Source of the DNA: Saccharothrix coeruleofusca
GTDB taxonomy: Bacteria > Actinomycetota > Actinomycetes > Mycobacteriales > Pseudonocardiaceae
Assembly: GCF_014648515.1 (NCBI RefSeq)
Contig: NZ_BMRG01000015.1
Coordinates: 111,823-175,822 of the forward strand
Reading direction: 5' to 3'
DNA length: 64,000 nucleotides
Shown here: in pieces, positions 53,313-60,208 of the stretch
How the letters are laid out: every line of letters begins with the position of its first letter
How positions within the stretch are numbered: position 1 is the first letter of the stretch
Notes under the pieces: generated by a model
Told to the model about the DNA's origin: nothing
What the model saw: only the letters and a program-made list of their open reading frames with translations
Database searches by the model: none
Translations under genes and position numbers: made by a program

Positions 53313-55837
53313 CTGGATCTCCTCCTCATCGACTTCTGCCCCGCGTCGGCCAGCAGGACGACCGGGATCGCCACCGCCGCCAGCAGCCAGCCCAGCGGGG
53401 TCGGCGCGCTGCCGCCCAGCAGGTCGGGCAGTGGCGGCACGTACAGGAACAGGGCCAGCACGGCCAGCTCGAACAGCACCGCGCCGATCAGCAGACGATT
53501 GCCCAGCAAGGTCGTCACCGGTCTGGTGGCGCTGCGGCAGGCGAACGCGTTGGCCAGCTGGCCGAGCACGATCGCGGTGAACGCGGTGCCCGAGGCGGTG
53601 GCCGGCAGCACCGGGTCGTCGACGCGCCAGCCGCCCGCGAGCAGCACCAGCGTGAACGCCGCCATGGCCGCCAGCGCCTCGGCCGGCCCCAGCACGCCGA
53701 AGGCGCGGCGCAGCACCGAGCGGTCGATCAGCGGCCCGGTGCGGGCGGGCCCGTCCATGGTGCGCCGGTTGGGCGACTCGGCGCCCAGCGCCAGCGCGGG
53801 CAGCAGGTCGGTGCCGATGTCCAGCGCGAGCACCTGCAGCACGCTCAGCGCGAGCGGGAACGACCCGCCCGACAGCGCCCAGAACACGAACGGGGTCAGC
53901 TCGGCGACGTTGTCGGTCAGGTGGTAGGTCAGGAACCGGCGGATGTTGGCGAAGGTCGACCGGCCCAGCTCCACCGCGCCGACGATGGTGCCGAAGTGGT
54001 CGTCCAGCAGCACCAGGTCGGCGGCCTCGCGGGCCACGTCGGTGCCGGAGGCGCCCATGGCCACGCCGATGTCCGCCGCGCGCAGCGCCGGGCCGTCGTT
54101 GACCCCGTCACCGGTCATCGCCACCACGTGGCCCCGGTGCTGCAGCGCGCGGGCGATGCGCAGCTTGTCCTCGGGGGTGACGCGGGCGACCACCACACCG
54201 TCGCGGTCGAGCAGCTCACCCAGCGCGTCGTCGTCGGCGGGCAGCTCCGCGCCGGTCACCACCAGCCGGTCCGGTCCGAGCAGGCCGACCTCGGCGGCGA
54301 CGGCGCGAGCGGTGGCCGGGTGGTCACCGGTCACCATGGCCAACCGGACACCCGCGACCCTGCAGGAGCGGATGGCCTCGGCCACGTCGTCGCGCGGCGG
54401 GTCCTGCAACGCCACCAGACCCAGCAGGTGCAACTCGCGCTCGGCGGCCTCCCACGTGTCCGCATCGCCTGGCCGCCACGCCACCGCGAGCACCCTGAGC
54501 CCTTGCTCCCCCAGCCGCGCGATCGCCGCCTCGGCCCCCGGCTCCGGTGCGCACAGCGGGAGCACCGAGTCCGGCGCACCCATCACGTGCACACCCGCAC
54601 CGTCCACTGCGGACGATCGCCTGCGGCGGGGGTCGAAGGGGAAACGCACGCCGTCCGCGAGGGCGGCGTCGACCCCCAGCCGCGCGGCCAGCACGTGCAA
54701 CGCGACCTCCATCGGGTCACCGACTGCCCGCCACCGGCCGTCGCGCTGCTCGGCGTGGGCGGCGGGCGCGCAGCGCAACGCGCTGACCGCGAGGGTGCGC
54801 ACAGCCACCAGCGCGTCCGGCGCGCCGAGCACCCGCCCGGCGGGCGCGTACCCCTCACCGGTCACGGACACCTCGCCCGCAGGCGTCCACACGCGCACCG
54901 CGGACATCTCGTTGCGGGTCAGCGTGCCGGTCTTGTCGGTGCAGATGAACGTGGTCGCACCCAGCGTCTCCACCGCGTCCAGGCGGCGGACCAATGCCTT
55001 GCGGCGTGCCATGGCCTGCGCGGCACGCGCCAGCGACAGCGTCACGGTCGGCAGCAACCCTTCGGGCACCAGCGCCACGGTGACGCCCACGGCGAACAGG
55101 AAGCCCTCGGTGGCCCCGAGGCCGAGCAGCAGCGCGACGCCGTAGAAGGCGACGCCGACAGCCACGGCGATGAGGCCGACGACGGTGACCACGCGGTGCA
55201 GCCGCAGCGCCAGCGGGCTCCTCGGCCGGTGCGCCTGACGGGTCAGCGCCGCGATGCCCGCCAGCCGGGTGCCCGCCCCGGTGGCGGTGACCAGCACCGT
55301 CGCCTCGCCCTCGGACACGTAGGTGCCCGCGTGCACCGCGTCGTCCGCCACCGGGCGGGCGGGCACGCTCTCGCCGGTGAGCATCGACTCGTCCACGGCC
55401 AGCGCCGCGGCGGCGAGCACGCGCGCGTCGGCGCAGACCCGGTCGCCGCCGGTGAGCAGCACCAGGTCGCCGACGACCAGGCCCGCGGCGTCCACCACGA
55501 CGGGCTTGCCGTCGCGCAACGCGGTGGTGCGAGCGGGCATCAGGTCGCGCAGGCGCTGGGCGGCGCGGTCGGCGCGGTACTCCTGGGCGAACGCGAACAC
55601 CCCGTTGAGCAGCACGACCAGCACGATGGCGACCGACAGCTCCGGCATCCCCGCGACGTAGGCGAGGGCGGCGGCCGCCCATAGCAGCAGCGCGAAGAAG
55701 TGCGCGAACTGCTTGGCCAGCAAGGCGGCCGGGTGGGGACCACGGCTGGTGGGCAGGGTGTTCGGCCCGTCCTCGCGGAGGCGACGGGCGGCCTCGGTCG
55801 ACGTGAGGCCGCCCGTCGCGAGGTCCACCGGGATCAT
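53309..55837 (-). CDS. cation-translocating P-type ATPase (P2, Na+/K+- or CtpF-like)
   Basis: An 842-residue pump with the actuator motif DESMLTGES, phosphorylation site [13 protein letters not shown] and hinge TGDGVNDGPALR, in which the common Ala is Gly. Its M4 motif VALVPEGLLPTVTLSLA (around residue 270) is the form found in Na+/K+-ATPase-like and CtpF-like pumps, unlike the [10 protein letters not shown] of the ATPase at 26005. The two are therefore distinct subclasses, not recent duplicates. The DosR regulon of mycobacteria contains a P2 ATPase (CtpF). It starts four bases after the DUF4389 fragment and overlaps the USP gene. Confidence 0.93.
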   Translation of the reverse strand: MIPVDLATGGLTSTEAARRLREDGPNTLPTSRGPHPAALLAKQFAHFFALLLWAAAALAYVAGMPELSVAIVLVVLLNGVFAFAQEYRADRAAQRLRDLMPARTTALRDGKPVVVDAAGLVVGDLVLLTGGDRVCADARVLAAAALAVDESMLTGESVPARPVADDAVHAGTYVSEGEATVLVTATGAGTRLAGIAALTRQAHRPRSPLALRLHRVVTVVGLIAVAVGVAFYGVALLLGLGATEGFLFAVGVTVALVPEGLLPTVTLSLARAAQAMARRKALVRRLDAVETLGATTFICTDKTGTLTRNEMSAVRVWTPAGEVSVTGEGYAPAGRVLGAPDALVAVRTLAVSALRCAPAAHAEQRDGRWRAVGDPMEVALHVLAARLGVDAALADGVRFPFDPRRRRSSAVDGAGVHVMGAPDSVLPLCAPEPGAEAAIARLGEQGLRVLAVAWRPGDADTWEAAERELHLLGLVALQDPPRDDVAEAIRSCRVAGVRLAMVTGDHPATARAVAAEVGLLGPDRLVVTGAELPADDDALGELLDRDGVVVARVTPEDKLRIARALQHRGHVVAMTGDGVNDGPALRAADIGVAMGASGTDVAREAADLVLLDDHFGTIVGAVELGRSTFANIRRFLTYHLTDNVAELTPFVFWALSGGSFPLALSVLQVLALDIGTDLLPALALGAESPNRRTMDGPARTGPLIDRSVLRRAFGVLGPAEALAAMAAFTLVLLAGGWRVDDPVLPATASGTAFTAIVLGQLANAFACRSATRPVTTLLGNRLLIGAVLFELAVLALFLYVPPLPDLLGGSAPTPLGWLLAAVAIPVVLLADAGQKSMRRRSR

Positions 55838-55841
55838 CGCG

Positions 55842-56159
55842 TCACCCGCCGACGCGGTGATCTGCGTCGGTGTCGTCCCGTGGTCGGGTAGCGGCGAACA
55901 GGACCAGCCCGCCGCCGAGGAACAGCAGGAGAGCGCCCGCGCCCAGCAGCGACCAGGACAGCGGCGCGAGCGCGGGCAGGGTCGCCGTGGCGTGCGCGTG
56001 CGTGTCGACCACGCGCGAGCCGTCGGCGTTCATCACCACGGCGGTCCAGCTGCCGGGGCGGGCGGTCCAGTCGAGACCGCCGATCCCCGAGGCGACCCAG
56101 AACGACTGCGCCTGCGGCGCGGTGGCGGGCGCGGTGCCGCTGGTGTGCCGGTAGACCAC
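55842..56159 (-). pseudogene. C-terminal part of the DUF4389 protein, beyond an in-frame TAG
   Basis: This 105-codon segment is in the same frame as, and directly after, the TAG stop of the upstream gene. It reads VYRHTSGTAPATAPQAQSFW and continues with GSWTAVVMNADGSRVV and one membrane helix, the normal C-terminus of DUF4389 proteins (a YRxxxGxxPAxxPxxxxFW segment then MNADGS). It begins with GTG immediately after TAG, so reinitiation could make it as a separate polypeptide; otherwise it is lost. The P-type ATPase gene starts four bases downstream. Confidence 0.7.
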
Positions 56160-57197
56160 CTAGCCGCCCAGCTCCGCGAGTCGATCGCGGTCCACTGTGG
56201 ACAGATAGCGCTCGACGTCCGCGGTGGGGCCGATGCCCGCGAACGCGTCGGCGTCGACCCGGATGCCCACGCGGCCGAGCCAGTCCTCGCCGACCACCCA
56301 TCCCGCGTCGGTCCAGTTCATCTCGGCCGTGCCCAGTTCCAGGGCGTAGCCGTCGGTGTGCAGGTGCTGGGCGGGCGTGGTGATGGCACCGCCCGCGTCG
56401 CGCTGGGTCTGGTCGGCCCACATCGCCAGCGCACCCGCCGCGGAGGCGCCGAACCCGGTCAGCAGCAGCAGGATGCCGAGCACCGCGGGCACCGCGCGTC
56501 GTGCGGTGCCGCCCGAGCCGGTGGCGGGCGGGTCCAGGGTGGCCGCGCCGGGCTCGTCCCCACCGCTGTCGAGCCGGAACGGCGGGTAGGCGTCGGTCAG
56601 CAGACCGACGTAGGCCGCCACGCGCAGCGCCCACCGGTCCATGCCCAGCACGAAGTCGAACACCCCGCGCGGGTAGCGACCGGTGACCAGCAGCGCCACG
56701 CCCGCGAACAGGGTGAGCAGGCCGACCAGGCCGCTCGCGGGGCTCAACGCCCACTCCCCGGCACGCAGCGCCAGGTAGCCGCCGCCCCCGGCGAACACCG
56801 CGACGACCACCAGGTGCGGGATCGCCAGCAGCCACTTCACCAGCACCAGGCCGCGCGAGAGCCGTTCCGGGTAGGCGATGTCCAGCGTCGCCGGGTAGTC
56901 CGGCTCCGCGCCGAGGCTGAACGGCGGGTACCGGTCGGTCCCCAGCGCGCCGAACGAGTAGTAGGCGACCCGCCAGGTCCAGCGCAGCACGCCGACGGCG
57001 AAGTCGAACAGGGGGCGCGGGTAGCGGCCGGTGACCAGGATCGCCACCGCCGCCACCGGGGCGGCCAGGGCGAACGCGGGCCACAGCAGCGCCAGCACGA
57101 GGTAGTGCGGCACGGCCAGGAACCACTTGACCAGCCACAGCCAGCGGCTGAGCCCCGGTTCCAGCTGCCCGCGCACGCGGACGGGATAGGTGGTCAT
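56160..57197 (-). CDS. DUF4389 membrane protein, truncated by an amber codon
   Basis: A 345-residue membrane protein with two DUF4389 units (each WLxxVKWxLAxPHxxVxxxx, at about residues 22-40 and 118-136, and each with TGRYPRxxFDFxxGxxRWxxRV) and a central helix near residue 240. The function of DUF4389 is unknown. The reading frame stops at TAG (56162-56160) after AELGG, yet the same frame continues with the expected C-terminal region for 105 codons. The nonsense codon, a sequencing error, or a genuine two-part gene are the options. Its start overlaps the Rv1733c-like stop. Confidence 0.85.
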   Translation of the reverse strand: MTTYPVRVRGQLEPGLSRWLWLVKWFLAVPHYLVLALLWPAFALAAPVAAVAILVTGRYPRPLFDFAVGVLRWTWRVAYYSFGALGTDRYPPFSLGAEPDYPATLDIAYPERLSRGLVLVKWLLAIPHLVVVAVFAGGGGYLALRAGEWALSPASGLVGLLTLFAGVALLVTGRYPRGVFDFVLGMDRWALRVAAYVGLLTDAYPPFRLDSGGDEPGAATLDPPATGSGGTARRAVPAVLGILLLLTGFGASAAGALAMWADQTQRDAGGAITTPAQHLHTDGYALELGTAEMNWTDAGWVVGEDWLGRVGIRVDADAFAGIGPTADVERYLSTVDRDRLAELGG

Positions 57198-57562
57198 GTC
57201 GTTCGCCTCCACTGCGGCTCGACCTCGGTCCACCGGTGCTGCCGGACACGCGCGTGCGCGCCGCGCGCCACCACGTAGAGCAGCGCCGCGCCACCGCCGA
57301 TCGCCAGGCACACGCCTTCGACGACGGCGGCCGCGGTCGCCACGACGCCCTCGGGCGTCAGGGGCGCGGGCACGGGGTGGGCGGCCTTGGCGGGGCGGGC
57401 GGTCGACCGCTCGGCGTGCACGGCACGCGCCACGCACGCCTGCGCGCCGACAGCCGCCGCGAACGGCAGGGCGACCAGCTTGACCACCACCGACTCGGCC
57501 GCCGTCACGGCTGCGCCCAGCCGCTCGTCGGTCCTCGTCGGCGTGTCCGCCCCGGCGTCCAT
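57194..57562 (-). CDS. short Rv1733c-like membrane protein
   Basis: A 122-residue protein related to the gene at 36822. It keeps helix 1 (about residues 24-45), helix 2 (78-100) and the basic Trp-containing tail (RQHRWTEVEPQWRR, compare CEVEPAWRR in the paralogue), but most of the extracytoplasmic domain is missing. It is the first gene of the DUF4389-ATPase-USP operon. A weak DosR-like box lies 62-75 bp upstream and a strong one, shared with the divergent nitroreductase, 97-110 bp upstream. Confidence 0.78.
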   Translation of the reverse strand: MDAGADTPTRTDERLGAAVTAAESVVVKLVALPFAAAVGAQACVARAVHAERSTARPAKAAHPVPAPLTPEGVVATAAAVVEGVCLAIGGGAALLYVVARGAHARVRQHRWTEVEPQWRRTT

Positions 57563-57623
57563 GTCCCGTCCTCCTCCCGCGCTCCGGCACCTCCAGCCTG
57601 GTCCGGCGCGGGGAACCGGCCCA

Positions 57624-57637
57624 GAGTCCTTGGTCGC
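57624..57637. promoter_or_regulatory. DosR-like box upstream of the Rv1733c-like operon
   Basis: The minus strand reads GCGACCAAGGACTC, one base different from the box at 38069-38082, 62-75 bp before the start at 57562. Confidence 0.55.
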
Positions 57638-57658
57638 CCCGGTGGTCCCTGTCCTGTC

Positions 57659-57672
57659 AGGACCTCCGGCCC
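57659..57672. promoter_or_regulatory. DosR-like box upstream of the Acg-type nitroreductase
   Basis: AGGACCTCCGGCCC, extended to CAGGACCTCCGGCCCTG, lies 63-76 bp before the start at 57735. Confidence 0.7.
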
Positions 57673-57734
57673 TGCGAACGGCGCCACCACCGGTGCCACC
57701 GTCGAGGTGGACGAAGAACGCGGAGGTGGAGCGG

Positions 57735-58727
57735 ATGGACCGCGGCCAACCCGACCAGGGGACGATCCGGACCGCCGTGGCGCTGGCCTGCCGGGCGCCA
57801 TCGGTGCACAACACGCAGCCCTGGCGGTGGCGCGTCGGGGACCACAGCGTCCACCTGTACGCCGACCCGGCGCGCACCGTACCCGCCACCGACTCGACCG
57901 GGGCGGACCTGCTGCTCAGCTGTGGCGCGGCGCTGCACCACCTGCGCGTCGCGCTGGCGGGCCTGGGCTGGCGCGCGGTGGTGCACCGGCTGCCCAACCC
58001 GGCCGAGCCCGAGCACCTCGCGGCCGTGGAGTTCGTCAAGCACGAGCCGACCGCGGGCGAGGTGGCGATGGCCGCGGCGATCCCTCGGCGGCGCACGGAC
58101 CGGCGGCGCTGCTCCTCGTGGGGCGCGCCGCAGGCGGTGCTGTCGCTGCTGGAGGACCGGGCCGCCGAGGAGGGCGCGCTGCTGCGCGAGATCGTCGGCT
58201 CGCGCGCTCGGCTGGAACTGGTCGCCGCCGTGGAGCAGGCCGCCGCCTGGCAGGACGCCGATCCCGCCTACCGGTGGGAGGTGCGCTCCTGGAGCGGCAG
58301 GCACGCCGACTCCGACGGGGTGCCCGCGGCCAACGCCTCGGCGGGCGCGCCCCGGCACGGCGACGTCCGGCTGCGGGAGTTCCCCGGCGGCGAGCTGGCC
58401 GACCGGTCGGACGAGTGGGAGGACGACGGCGCGGTCCTGCTGGTGCTGGGCACGTCGTCGGACGACCGGCTGTCGACGCTGCGCGCGGGCGAGGCGATGA
58501 GCGCGGTGCTGCTGGAGGCGACCGCGGCGGGCCTGGCGTCGTGCCCGCTGAGCCAGCCGCTGGAAGTCGCCGCCACCAGGGAGCGGGTGCGCGACGAGGT
58601 GCTCGACGGCCTGCTGTCGCCGCAGCTGGTGCTGCGCGTCGGCTGGGCGGAGCTCGGCGCGGACCCGCTGCCGCCCACCCCTCGCCGCCCGCTGGACGAG
58701 GTCATCGAGGACCGGGGCACCGCGTGA
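57735..58727 (+). CDS. Acg-family nitroreductase-fold protein
   Basis: A 330-residue protein with the length and layout of Rv3131/Rv2032 (Acg), members of the mycobacterial DosR regulon. The flavin-contact motif is CRAPSVHNTQPWRW (residues 18-31), then LLLSCGAALHHLRVALAGLG, RRRTDRR near residue 118 and a C-terminal catalytic-fold stretch GEAMSAVLLEATAAGLASCP. It is probably an FMN-binding protein that may store or shield flavin rather than reduce nitro compounds. The ATG at 57735 has GGAGGTGG upstream. It is the intact relative of the shorter gene at 31400. Confidence 0.92.
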   Translation: MDRGQPDQGTIRTAVALACRAPSVHNTQPWRWRVGDHSVHLYADPARTVPATDSTGADLLLSCGAALHHLRVALAGLGWRAVVHRLPNPAEPEHLAAVEFVKHEPTAGEVAMAAAIPRRRTDRRRCSSWGAPQAVLSLLEDRAAEEGALLREIVGSRARLELVAAVEQAAAWQDADPAYRWEVRSWSGRHADSDGVPAANASAGAPRHGDVRLREFPGGELADRSDEWEDDGAVLLVLGTSSDDRLSTLRAGEAMSAVLLEATAAGLASCPLSQPLEVAATRERVRDEVLDGLLSPQLVLRVGWAELGADPLPPTPRRPLDEVIEDRGTA

Positions 58728-58746
58728 CCGCTCGGACCACCCTCTA

Positions 58747-58760
58747 GACGACCGGTCTAC
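58747..58760. promoter_or_regulatory. probable operator of the TetR regulator (own promoter)
   Basis: GACGACCGGTCTAC shares the GGTCTACT half-site with the perfect palindrome upstream of the DJ-1 gene (59426-59441). It lies 21 bp before the tetR start. Confidence 0.6.
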
Positions 58761-58780
58761 TCAAGTGCTACGGTTCCCCC

Positions 58781-59374
58781 ATGCCCGCCGCCACGCGCAA
58801 CACCGACACCCGTCGGACCATCCTCGACACCGCTCGACGGATCATGGCCCACAAGGGCTACTCCGCCGTCGGGATCAACGAGGTGCTCGCGGCGGCCGGC
58901 GTGCCGAAGGGGTCCTTCTACCACTACTTCACCTCGAAGGACGCCTTCGGCGAAGCGATGCTGAGGAGCTACTTCGCGGACTACGTCGCGGACATGGACG
59001 CCGTCCTGGCCCGGTCCGGCCAGTCGGCGGCCGAACGGTTGATGGCCTACTGGCAGCAGTGGCGGGAGACCCAGAGCGCCGAGGGGTGCCAGGGCAGGTG
59101 CCTGGTCGTGAAACTCGGCGCCGAGGTCTCCGACCTGTCGGAGGCCATGCGCCTGACGCTGAAGGAGGGCACGAGCACCATCGTCGACCGCATCGAGCGC
59201 ACCATCACCGACGGCCTGGCGGACCGCTCCCTCTCCGTCGACGACGATCCCCGCGCCGTCGCGCAGGCTCTGTACGACATGTGGCTCGGCGCGAGCGTCA
59301 TGTGCAAGATCCACCGCAGCCTGGCACCGCTGGACACCGCCACAGCGGTGACCCGCAAGCTGCTGGGCCTGTAG
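58781..59374 (+). CDS. TetR-family regulator, NemR/AcuR-like
   Basis: A 197-residue TetR repressor. The helix-turn-helix is GINEVLAAAGVPKGSFYHYF (residues 30-49). The ligand-binding domain has EGCQGRCLVVKLGAEVSDLS, with two cysteines five residues... apart at the position where NemR and AcuR carry redox- or electrophile-sensitive cysteines. Paired with a DJ-1 family gene downstream and a shared operator sequence, it probably senses reactive aldehydes, quinones or HOCl. A terminator hairpin separates the two genes, so each has its own promoter. Confidence 0.88.
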   Translation: MPAATRNTDTRRTILDTARRIMAHKGYSAVGINEVLAAAGVPKGSFYHYFTSKDAFGEAMLRSYFADYVADMDAVLARSGQSAAERLMAYWQQWRETQSAEGCQGRCLVVKLGAEVSDLSEAMRLTLKEGTSTIVDRIERTITDGLADRSLSVDDDPRAVAQALYDMWLGASVMCKIHRSLAPLDTATAVTRKLLGL

Positions 59375-59384
59375 ACGGGCTGAT

Positions 59385-59407
59385 CCCGTGCCCATCCTGG
59401 GCACGGG
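59385..59407 (+). terminator. hairpin terminator after tetR
   Basis: A perfect 10-bp stem (CCCGTGCCCA / TGGGCACGGG) with a 3-base loop, followed by CTCCTTTCC, begins 10 bases after the tetR stop. Confidence 0.8.
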
Positions 59408-59425
59408 CTCCTTTCCGCCTGTTCT

Positions 59426-59441
59426 AGTAGACTGGTCTACT
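59426..59441. promoter_or_regulatory. palindromic TetR operator upstream of the DJ-1 gene
   Basis: AGTAGACTGGTCTACT is a perfect 16-bp palindrome with a 2-base centre, ending 20 bp before the DJ-1 start. Its half-site recurs before the tetR gene. Confidence 0.75.
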
Positions 59442-59461
59442 TAATCACCGAGGAGTGCGTC

Positions 59462-60151
59462 ATGAAGGTTCTGATCGTCCTGACCTCACACGACGAGCTG
59501 GGCGACACCGGCCGCAAGACCGGGTTCTGGCTGGAGGAGCTGGCGGCTCCGTACTACCGCTTCAAGGAGGCGGGCGCGCGGATCGTGCTCGCCTCCCCCA
59601 AGGGCGGCCTGGCCCCGGTGGACCCCAAGAGCAACGAACCCGGCTTCCGGACCGACGACACCCGGCGCTTCGAGGCCGACCCGGAGGCGACCAGGGCACT
59701 GGCGAACACCGTGCGCCTGGACTCGGTGTCGGCGGGCGACTTCGACGCGGTCTTCTACCCCGGCGGGCACGGACCGCTGTGGGACCTGGCCGAGGACACC
59801 ACCTCCGCCCGGCTGATCGAGTCGACCCTGCGCTCGGGCAAGCCGGTGGCCCTGGTCTGCCACGCGCCCGGCGTACTGCGGCACACCGTCGACGAGGACG
59901 GAACCCCGCTGGTCTCGGGCAGGGAGGTCACCGGGTTCGCCAACACCGAGGAGGAGGCCGTCCAGCTCACCGACGTCGTCCCCTTCCTGGTCGAGGACGA
60001 GCTGGTCAGGCTCGGGGGCGTCTACTCCAAGACCGGGGACTGGCAGCCCTACGTCGTGCGGGACGGTCTGCTGATCACCGGCCAGAACCCGGCCTCCTCC
60101 GCGCCCGCCGCCGACGTCCTGATCGAAGTGGTCAACGAGCGCGGCGCGTGA
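59462..60151 (+). CDS. DJ-1/PfpI-family protein (Hsp31-like glyoxalase III)
   Basis: A 229-residue type 1 glutamine amidotransferase-like protein of the Hsp31/glyoxalase III branch. The nucleophile elbow is ALVCHAPGVL (Cys near residue 138), preceded by YPGGHGPLWDLA and the N-terminal Glu/Asp-bearing ELAAPYYRFKEAGARIVLAS. Such proteins convert methylglyoxal to lactate without cofactor or act as holdases. Induction by electrophiles through the adjacent NemR-like regulator is expected. The start follows GAGGAGTGCGTC. Confidence 0.9.
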   Translation: MKVLIVLTSHDELGDTGRKTGFWLEELAAPYYRFKEAGARIVLASPKGGLAPVDPKSNEPGFRTDDTRRFEADPEATRALANTVRLDSVSAGDFDAVFYPGGHGPLWDLAEDTTSARLIESTLRSGKPVALVCHAPGVLRHTVDEDGTPLVSGREVTGFANTEEEAVQLTDVVPFLVEDELVRLGGVYSKTGDWQPYVVRDGLLITGQNPASSAPAADVLIEVVNERGA

Positions 60152-60182
60152 GCGCCGCGGCGTGCTCCTCCCGCCCGGCAGC

Positions 60183-60205
60183 CCACCGGCGCGTGGTGCC
60201 GGTGG
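60183..60205. terminator. small bidirectional hairpin
   Basis: An 8-bp stem (CCACCGGC / GCCGGTGG) with a 7-base loop lies between the convergent DJ-1 and acyl-CoA synthetase genes. Confidence 0.5.
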
Positions 60206-60208
60206 TGG

